From Liriodendron chinense (taxonomy: Eukaryota > Streptophyta > Magnoliopsida > Magnoliales > Magnoliaceae): a stretch of DNA of 64,000 nt. Shown here piece after piece: positions 56,516-64,000 of this stretch. The first letter of the stretch is position 1. Every line of letters begins with the position of its first letter. The translations under genes and the position numbers were made by a program. Where the stretch lies: assembly GCA_003013855.2 (NCBI GenBank), contig ML058508.1, positions 2,469,001 through 2,533,000 on the forward strand, given 5' to 3'. The notes beneath the pieces were generated by a model, which searched no databases, was not told the DNA's origin, and saw nothing but the letters and a program-made list of their open reading frames with translations.

Positions 56516-57570
56516 TCGGGTAGTTAGCTATATGTGCATATTGGTAAATTTAAGGACTAAGCCTCATTCTCTTTTGATTAGTCTAACTCTTGTGTATCAT
56601 GCTCAGATCATTTTGAGTTGAACTAATTGCTTTTGGATTAGCTTGGATTGATTGTGTGCTTTGCTAATCCCTATTGTGGTCAATTTTGCTCAATAGTTAA
56701 AATCCATTTGTGACCATATATATGTTGCATGCTTCATTTGTAGTATGTGACATCCTCGGCTAAGTTCGTGTATCTTGATTTGATTGAATATCATTTAAAG
56801 CTTAATTGTTTAATCTTGCCGAGAAAATTCTGTTAATTGTGCTTTATAAGTAAACTTGAGGAAATCTAACCTCTTTAAACATTTTCTATCTATCAAACTT
56901 ATATTTGTATGCATAATTAGCAGAACTAATCTTGAGTTCTTTAGATAACCATCTCATATGCTATTATTTGTTTATCTTTATGTCTGAGATGATATGGTTT
57001 GATGAATTTTTTTGTGGCATGTGTAATTATATGAAAATCTTTTAATTAAACATCTTTACCACATTTAAATGGTTTGCCACATTTAGATGGTTATGGTCAT
57101 GCTTCCTCCTCATGCTTTATTATAACATATTGGGAGTGATCTGGTAGAAAAATGGGATAACTAGATTCTAAATCCCGTGGTGATAAAGAGCGAGAAATCA
57201 TGCAAACCTTGACAATCTTCATCACCCTTCTCTCCCCACATTTATATATTTGGGAGAAAGCATTTGACCATAACACCTTGAGTATTTAAAGAAACATACT
57301 CCAATTATGAAGACAGAGATTATTGCCAAGAGGGTCATGAATGGCAAGTAATCTCATAGCCTTATGCCGGCCCCATGAACTTGATCAATCTGTAATATCA
57401 TGGAAATTCATTGGTGGCTGTGTATTGGGGATTGGCTAACAAATTATCTGTTTTGCAGGTTGTTAGCCTTTAGATAAATGTGGTTTTTCATTTTATAGTA
57501 AAATCTGAGGGTCTTAGCCTCATCATTTATGAGCATAATAGGTATATCTGGATATAAGATCCATCATAAG
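56516..57570 (+). other. Copia 3' non-coding region, no 3' LTR
   Basis: An AT-rich kilobase without an ORF. No TGTTAGTGC LTR start is found before Tat2 gag resumes, so the 3' end of the copia element and part of Tat2 gag were lost together. Confidence 0.6.
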
Positions 57571-58030
57571 ATCCTCAGTCTGTGGTAGAATTTTTAGATC
57601 GGGCAGCCAAACACATCAATGCAGAGGAATTGGTTAACGCCCATCGACCATTAACAAAAAATAAGGATCGTCAGGAAGGAGGCAGCTCGAAAAAACACAG
57701 GTCAGATCGAAGGTCACCAGCTCGGAACAGCTCTACCCGAGGAATCAAGCCCCCAACACCACGGTTCGAGAAGTATACATCGCTCAACAAAACCATCGAA
57801 CAAGTGTACTTGGCAGAAAAAGGCAAGCACACGTTCGAACGACCCGCAAAGATAAAGATCGACCCTAACAGAAGGTCAAATCGAAGTACTGCCTATGTCA
57901 CAAAGACCATGGTCACAACACTGTGGACTGCTTCGACCTGAAGCGACAAATAGAGACCCTCATTCAGCAGGAATTCTTGAAAGACTACATCTCTCAGTGT
58001 CAGGAGGACCGGAGGGCCGTAGATTGAGCT
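57571..58030 (+). pseudogene. Tat2 Gag C-terminal part with zinc knuckle
   Basis: This resumes at VEFLDRAAKHINAEE, equivalent to the end of the Tat1 capsid-like part. After a basic stretch the frame shifts near 57,875. The knuckle CHKDHGHNTVDC follows, again C-X2-H-X4-H-X4-C-like, then a stop at about 58,027. Confidence 0.75.
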
Positions 58031-58081
58031 GCAGATCAAACTAAAGAGCAGAACACCAACAACCCTGTAGAAGAAATCCAC

Positions 58082-58833
58082 ATGATCTTTGGTGGGCTGA
58101 CCACCGGGGATTCCGGCAACTCCCGCAAAAACTATATACGGCAAGGAAGAACGTCCCAACTGGGAGCCTTAGTAAACATCACCAGCCGACCTTCAAAGGT
58201 CGCAAAGGTTACCTCGCATGCAATAACGTTTACCGAAAAAGACGCCCGAGGAGTTATACACCCACATGACGATTCCCTTGTCGTTTCGATGGTGGTTGCC
58301 AACAAAAGACTCCACAGGATGATGTTGACACAGGAAGCTCAGCTGACATTTTGTACGCTTCAACTTTTGAAAAAATGAAGATCGATCGATCCAGATTAAG
58401 GTCGGTCAAAATAGTTTTGACCGGATTCACAGGAGATAGCGTCATGCCTGAAGGGGAGATAACTCTTCCGATCACAGTAGGGGAAGAACCTAACCAGAAA
58501 ATGATTATGGTTGATTTCCTTGTCGTGGACACCCCCTCCGCCTATAACGCCATCATCGGCCGACCTACCCTACGGGTTCTCAAAGCTGCTGTTTCTATCT
58601 ACCACTTGGCGATGAAGTTCGAAACTGACGAAGGGGTCGGTCTAGTCAAAGGAGATCAACAGGAAGCTCGTAGTTGCTACGAGCTCTACCTATGGGGAAA
58701 AAGTAAGAACATGATATCAGTTGTCTCTCACACGCCCCCTGGACCCGAGAGAAGAAGAAAGGGAGCGCGGGTCACCCGCCGAGGAGCTGGTCGACATTCC
58801 CTTATCCGGGTCCAATCCGACCCGGGTTATTAA
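58082..58833 (+). pseudogene. Tat2 aspartic protease, frameshifted
   Basis: ITFTEKDARG, HPHDDSLVVSMVV, then a one-base shift near 58,325 that falls just before the DTGSSAD active site (about 58,328-58,348). The rest of the domain (GEITLPITVGE, NAIIGRPTLR) is open to 58,833. The order matches Tat1. Confidence 0.8.
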
Positions 58834-58889
58834 GATTGGATCGCGGTTGAAGAACGACGTGTGAGAAAGACTAACTGCCTTTTTGAAGG

Positions 58890-60735
58890 AACATGTAGAT
58901 GTCTTCGCGTGGTCCCATGAAGATATGCCCGGAATCTATCCGGAGATGATGGTCCACCGTCTGAACGTTTATCCGACCTTCAAACCGGTCCGTCAAAAAA
59001 GACGTTCATTCAACACAGAAAGATACACGGTGATCAAAGAAGAAGTGTAGAAACTGCGCAAGGTGGGATTTATCCAAGAGATACATTATCCGGATTGGTT
59101 GGCTAATGTAGTCCGCGTCAAAAAAGCCAATGGGAAATGGAGGGTCTGTGTGGACTACACTGGCCTGAACAAAGCCTGTCCTAAAGATAGCTTCCTGCTA
59201 CCCAGGATAGACCAGCTCATCGACGCAACTTCAGGACACGAGTTCCTCAGCTTTATGGACGCCTACTCCGGATACAACTAGATCCAGATGCATGCCCCCG
59301 GTAGGCAAAAGACTGCATTTATCACAGATCGGGTCATCTATTGCTATAAGGTGATGCCCTTCGGGCTAAAAAATGCCGGAGCGACTTATCAACGCCTGGT
59401 TAACAAGATGTCCGCGGATCAGCTCAGCAAGACTATGGAAGTGTACGTGGACGACATGCTCGTTAAAAGTAAGCAGTCGGAAGATCATGTCGACAACATC
59501 CGTACTACGTTCAACATACTGAGGAAATATCAAATGAAACTCAACCCCAGCAAGTGTGCTTTTGGAGTAAGCTCGGGTAAATTCCTCAATTTCATGGTAA
59601 ACCAACAAGGGATCGAAGCCAATCCAGAAAAAATACAAGCCCTTATCAACATGAGCTCACCCAGCATTGTGAAGGAAGTCCAGCGCCTCATAGGAAGAAT
59701 CGCGGCCCTCAACAGGTTTGTCTTAAGAGCTACGGATCAATGTCTTCCTTTTCTCAAACAGTTACGCAAATGTAAAGAAATGACCTGGACCTCGGAATGC
59801 AAACAAGCTCTCGTCGACCTGAAAGCTTATCTCGGCTCTCCACCTTTGCTGTCCAAACCAGTGCACGGGGAAGAACTACTTTTGTACTTGGCGGTTTCAC
59901 TAGCAGCGGTCAGTTCGGTGCTGATCCGGGATGACGGAGGAACGCAAAGACCCGTCTACTACGTTAATAAAGCCCTGCTCGACTCGGAGACACGATATCC
60001 TAAAATCGAGAAGCTGGCCTTGGCATTGATCACCTCGGCCAGAAGATTGAGGTCATATTTCCAGGCGCATCCGAAAACTGTGCTAACCGATCAACCGCTA
60101 CGGCAAGTATTGCAAAAACCAGAGACCTCGGGTCGGCTCGTTAAATGGGCCATTGATCTCAGCGAATTCGACATATAGTATCGGTCTCGCACGACAATTA
60201 AAGGCTAAGCCGTGGCCGACTTCATCGTCGAACTAACTAAGCCCCACAAAATTTAGTGCGACAACAAACTCGATCAATGTCCAGAGAGCAATCGCACTAC
60301 ACCCGTCTGGTCGCTGTACGTCGATGGATCTTTCAATTCACAAGGCAGCGGGGCCGGCCTCGTCTTGTCCTCTCCGGATGGAGTCAAAGTTCAATATGCA
60401 CTTCGATTTGGGTTCAGAGCTTCAAATAATGAGGCTGAATACGAGGCCCTCCTAGCCGGTCTTCGCCTCGCCTCCGAGATAGGGATCCGAGCAGTGACAG
60501 TACACAGCGACTCACAGCTGGTGGTTGGACAAGTGACCGCAGAGTATCAAGAAAAGGGAAGTAAGATGTCCGCGTACCTTGCGAAAACTCAAGAGCTACT
60601 ATCCCACTTCGATCAGTACAAAATCATTCAGGTCCCGAGAGATCAAAATACGAATGCAGACTCCCTCGTGAAATTAGCATCATCAGTGGACGACGAGCTC
60701 AGCAGGATGATACCCATCGAGTTCCTCCCTTAACG
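58890..60735 (+). pseudogene. Tat2 reverse transcriptase and two RNase H domains
   Basis: Open pieces: 59,063-59,281 (WRVCVDYTGLNKACPKDSF), 59,288-60,178 (reverse transcriptase with YVDD at 59,444-59,455, then RNase H) and 60,365-60,733 (second, Tat-type RNase H with NNEAEYEALL, HSDSQL and ADSL). Separating stops include TAG at 59,048, TAG at 59,279, TAG at 60,176 and TAA near 60,207. Several fall at codons that are Gln in Tat1. Confidence 0.88.
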
Positions 60736-60779
60736 AAGCATATCTTCAAACGAGCCCGCTAAGGCCTACCCGATTTCGA

Positions 60780-62023
60780 CAGCTCCAAGTTGGATGGATC
60801 CCATCATTTGATTTTTGCGACTAGGCGAGTTGCCCGAAGACTAAAAAGAAGCTCAGCGGATCCACTACAGATCGGCTCGGTATACGTTGATCGATGGAGT
60901 CCTCTATAAAAAGGGGTTTTCCCTCCTATGTCTACGCTGTGTAGGGCTAGAGGAAGTCGGTTACGTGCTACGCGAAATCCACTTCAGGAGCTGTGGCAAT
61001 CATTTCGGGAGCCGAGCACTTGCGCAGAGAGTAATCCGACAGGGGTATTATTGGCCCACTATCTAGCAAGATGCCCGAGAGATCGTTAAAAGATGCGACA
61101 AGTGCCAAAAATTTGCCCCAATCCCCTGCCTACTGCGTAAAGAGCTCACTCCCATGTCCGGACCATGGCTGTTCGCTCAATGGGGGGTCGACATCATTGG
61201 TCCTCTTCCGACGGGTAAAGGGCAAGTAAAGTACGCAATCGTCGCCGTCGACTACTTCACGAAGTGGGCGAAAGTGGAACAGCTAGCTACCATCACAGAC
61301 AGAAAAATGACGAATTTCATTTAGAAGACGATTGTGTGTCGGTTTGGGATTCCTAATACCATAATCACAGACAATGGGCGACAGTTAGACAATGAAACAT
61401 TTCGTAAATTCTGCAGCGGTTTGGGCATTAAAAATGTGTATTCCTCCCCTCATCATCTGCAGGCCAATGGCCAGGTCGAAGCAATCAACAAGATCATTAA
61501 AAATCACCTCAAATTGAAGCTCGGAGAGAAGAAAGGTGCTTAAGCAGAAGAGCTCCCCGAAGTACTCTGGGCCTATCGAATCACAGCTCGGTCAACCACC
61601 GAAGAAACACCTTTCTCCTTAGCTTTTGGAATCGAGGCTGTCGTACTAGTAGAGGTTGAAATGCCCACAAATCGGACGAGCCGCCATCAACCCAATAAAA
61701 AAGAGGACAAGCTACGGATGAATCTAGACCTACTTGATAAAGTGAGAGAGGCTTCCCAAGTACGGGTGGCAGCATACCAGCAGAGAGTTCGGCGATACTA
61801 CAAATCTCGAGTAAAAGAACGACGGTTCCGAGTCGGCGACCTCGTCCTTAAAAATGTAAGGAAAGATGCCAAAGAGAAAACCGGCGTGTTCGACCCCAAT
61901 TGGGAATGACCATACAAGGTGCTCAGCTCGCGTTGTCTCGGCACTTAGTGGCTCGAAAACATGGAGGGTAGACCCCTTCCTCATCCATAGAACGCCGATC
62001 ATCTCAAGATCTACTATCCATGA
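60780..62023 (+). pseudogene. Tat2 integrase, multiple stops
   Basis: CGNHFGSRA and RCDKCQK form the zinc site, WGVDIIGPLPTGKG carries the first aspartate (about 61,190), TDNGRQLD the second and GQVEAINK the glutamate (about 61,480). The C-terminal part ends HLKIYYP, with its stop at 62,021-62,023. TAG interrupts at about 61,062 and 61,322-61,324, TAA at about 61,540, TGA at about 61,908. All catalytic residues remain readable. Confidence 0.88.
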
Positions 62024-62526
62024 ATAGACTAGATCATCGAGTAATACGAAGTATGTATTTCGAGACGGTAGTCTAATAAAATTCTTTCAAGAAATTCTTT
62101 CGAGACCCTTTTTTCAATGCCTAGCTCGCCTCTGGCCAAAGTGATCTAAGTTCGATCATGAAATCGTGCGATTAGACTCGTTAAGCCGCATGAAGCAATA
62201 GGTCAGCTCGGTCACTAAGATATTTCAACTCTAGGTCGGCTCGACAACACGAACTCGACCATTGAGTCAAAGTGAACACAAAGCCATAAGGTTGTACGTA
62301 TCACGAATGGAACCCCAAAAAAAAAAATTCCGGATGACCTACTCAGAAGTTACGCGACCTGGTCACGCGAGCTACTTAGAGAAATTTTTGTTCATTCACA
62401 CACAAAACGAAACAAATACCATGAATGAATCACCAAAATTTACCTCAGAAGGGCTTGTATATATATATAAACAAATGGAGTTTATGTATACATTTTATTA
62501 AAAAAAATCAGAGAAGGTATCCCCTC
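62024..62526. other. Tat2 spacer between convergent genes
   Basis: AT-rich, no ORF supported. It corresponds in position to 22,132-22,963 of Tat1 but does not carry the hairpin array. Confidence 0.6.
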
Positions 62527-63087
62527 TCATTCCTTTCCGGTCTCGGACGGACTGGCCCCAGCATCCCCGGTCCGAGTGTCATCTTCGTCTTCATCCTTGT
62601 CCACGGGTGTGAGATCATGGTTGGGGAAATGCTTGAGCATGAGGCGTCTGCACTCCTGGAAGCCATGGTTATACAGCTCCACAGAAACCGCATTCAGCTT
62701 CTCCAGCTCGGTCTTCAGGCCATTGACCTCCGCCAGAGATTTCAGCTGAACCTCCTTTAGAAACCCGGCCAGATTCACCTTCTCCTCCTCAGCCATCTTC
62801 AAGGCAGCTTCGAGGGATTCGGCTTTGTTTTCATCTAATTGGGCTTTGGCCGCAGCCTCCTTCAGGGCCTCCTCCAAAGACTGAGCCTGTGCCTGGGACA
62901 CTTCTAGGTCCGATTGCGCGACCTTCAGCTCGGACTGAGCATCCTTCAACTGAAGCAGACACCATTTTAGCTCGGTCTTCACGGCCTCGGTCTTCGTCTT
63001 CCAAAAGGACGCGACAACCAGAGCTTTTTGTATCTGATGATTCCGTTCAGCCATTACCTGACGGATCATCATCAGCAAGGCCGAATC
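62527..63087 (-). CDS. Tat2 antisense gene, coiled-coil last exon
   Basis: On the minus strand this exon starts after an intron acceptor (AG at 63,088-63,089) and encodes about 187 residues: a long Lys/Glu/Ala/Leu heptad region, then YNHGFQECRRLMLKHFPNHD and an acidic tail. The last exon of the Tat1 antisense gene has the same plan, with YDAGRDFALRVVQRMIPSFD at the equivalent place. It converges on pol with a 0.5-kb gap. The role is unknown. The exon itself has no breaks. Confidence 0.7.
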   Translation of the reverse strand, partial: DSALLMMIRQVMAERNHQIQKALVVASFWKTKTEAVKTELKWCLLQLKDAQSELKVAQSDLEVSQAQAQSLEEALKEAAAKAQLDENKAESLEAALKMAEEEKVNLAGFLKEVQLKSLAEVNGLKTELEKLNAVSVELYNHGFQECRRLMLKHFPNHDLTPVDKDEDEDDTRTGDAGASPSETGKE

Positions 63088-63163
63088 CTATGAAGAAAAA
63101 TAATCACAGTTAGTACGGAAGTCAAGAGTACCACAGATACACAAAGAAAAGGGGGTAGATTAC
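63088..63163 (-). other. Intron of the Tat2 antisense gene
   Basis: Donor GTAATC and acceptor TTCATAG on the minus strand, 76 bases. It sits directly upstream of the coiled-coil exon, as does intron 2 (78 bases) in Tat1. Confidence 0.55.
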
Positions 63164-64000
63164 CCTGAGGCTGCTTTCAATCGCGACCACGACCATCAGA
63201 TTACACAGTAGTGCGATGAGACAGAGATGATCAAACTAATACGGTAATGGCATCTGAAATCGCTGATCCAGACACGGCACACAGGGCTTTTCGGATCCGC
63301 ACATGGGACAGCCAATCCCAAGATTTCACCCTCAGGTACAACTCCTGGTCTCGGTGCTGGAACAAAGGCGCAAGAGACGATGCCATCCGATTCTCACGCA
63401 AAGACAGGATGTGTGTTTTCACCGATCCAGACATGTGGCACCAACAATCGCAGGACTTCGGCCGGGACGGGAGCCCTTGGTGCAGTTGGAGGAACAGGTG
63501 CTGGATCAGAATTGGCTATGGTATTCAGGTCCTGTGGGATGCTGTGGTTGATGCGCATATATGCGTTAACACCATCGATCCAGGACGAGTACTGCTCCGT
63601 TAAGGGAGGCATCTCGACCTGGTCCTCTCGTTTCTCAGCATGCCCAACAGGAGCAGCCGAAGGGGCCCGTGGCTGAGGAGGATAGGATGGGCCGGCACCA
63701 GCAGAAGGCCGACCGGAGCCAGCTTCAACAAATTTAGTGGGGGTGCTGGAGGAACTGACATGAGGCGCAAGGCAGAGGACTACCGGCTCGGCCCGTGAGT
63801 CAGACGTATCTGGAACATCAACGACCGGAACATCGGGAGTTGGAGGCTGGGTGGCTAAGGCTCAACCCTGACCAGGGGAGAGCTCGAGCCGAGAGGCTAT
63901 CCGGACCCGCACATGAAAGACTGAGGCAATCGTGGCTGTCTTTGGGCCTCAGTGGTAGCCACCCTTTTCCTTGGGGGCTCAGCAGAGCTCTCTCCGCGAT
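63164..64000 (-). pseudogene. Tat2 antisense gene, upstream exon region, decayed
   Basis: The minus strand has Pro/Ala/Ser-rich coding-like sequence (VPPTAPRAPVPAE near 63,490) in several frames with stops. In position and composition it corresponds to the linker exon of Tat1. The Transposase_28-like exon, promoter and 3' LTR are expected beyond the window. Confidence 0.45.

Overview
This window reads as intergenic heterochromatin from a flowering plant, probably a large woody-plant genome. I see no host protein-coding gene, rRNA or tRNA gene. Almost everything is transposable element: Ty3/gypsy LTR retrotransposons of the Athila, Tat and Tekay/Del (chromovirus) lineages, SIRE-like Ty1/copia elements, a hAT-like non-autonomous DNA element, a tRNA-like SINE, a decayed LINE, and a dispersed GTGGGGCCCACC-rich repeat here called R. 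Protein signatures support the lineages: an Athila integrase, Tat polyproteins with a second RNase H and YVDD reverse transcriptase, a chromovirus integrase tail, and a copia Gag.

Layout. 1-10.1 kb holds Athila fragments: a plus-strand integrase and 3' LTR carrying a hAT-like element with an 8-bp target duplication, then a minus-strand 5' LTR lying in a third Athila integrase. A Tat gag/LTR scrap sits at 80-1690. 10.9-12.3 kb is the left arm of repeat R1. It is interrupted by a Tekay-type solo LTR (12,296-17,635), which itself contains a SIRE-like solo LTR (14,040-16,541). At 17,651 a second insertion starts in the same R1 copy with a Del-type LTR. Its outer end is matched by an inverted Del-type LTR ending at 41,418, with CCGTC on both flanks, after which R1 resumes (41,419-42,570). 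Inside that block lie a complete Tat element (Tat1, 18,484-29,564, duplication ACTGG), an LTR-like promoter block built on GGTGCGTGG motifs, a second R copy split by an Athila LTR, and a Tekay 3' end. 42.8-51.9 kb holds a textbook SINE, decayed LINE and gypsy remains, and more Athila LTR. 51.9 kb to the end is a second Tat element (Tat2), running off the right edge, with a pol-less SIRE-like copia element inserted in its gag.

How the parts work together. Both Tat elements carry gag-pol on one strand and, between pol and the 3' LTR, a convergent antisense gene. In Tat1 this gene has a Transposase_28-like N-terminal domain, a proline/serine-rich linker, a coiled-coil C-terminus, two GT-AG introns and its own G-box/TATA promoter. 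Tat2 keeps the coiled-coil exon and the matching intron. This spliced antisense gene is the most interesting biological system here. Also notable are hairpin repeats between the convergent genes of Tat1, short palindrome arrays in the U3 regions of several unrelated LTR families, and the 24-kb insertion bounded by inverted LTRs.

Limits: all alignments were by eye. LTR ends marked approximate could be off by tens to hundreds of bases, and decayed copies were assigned from short motifs.
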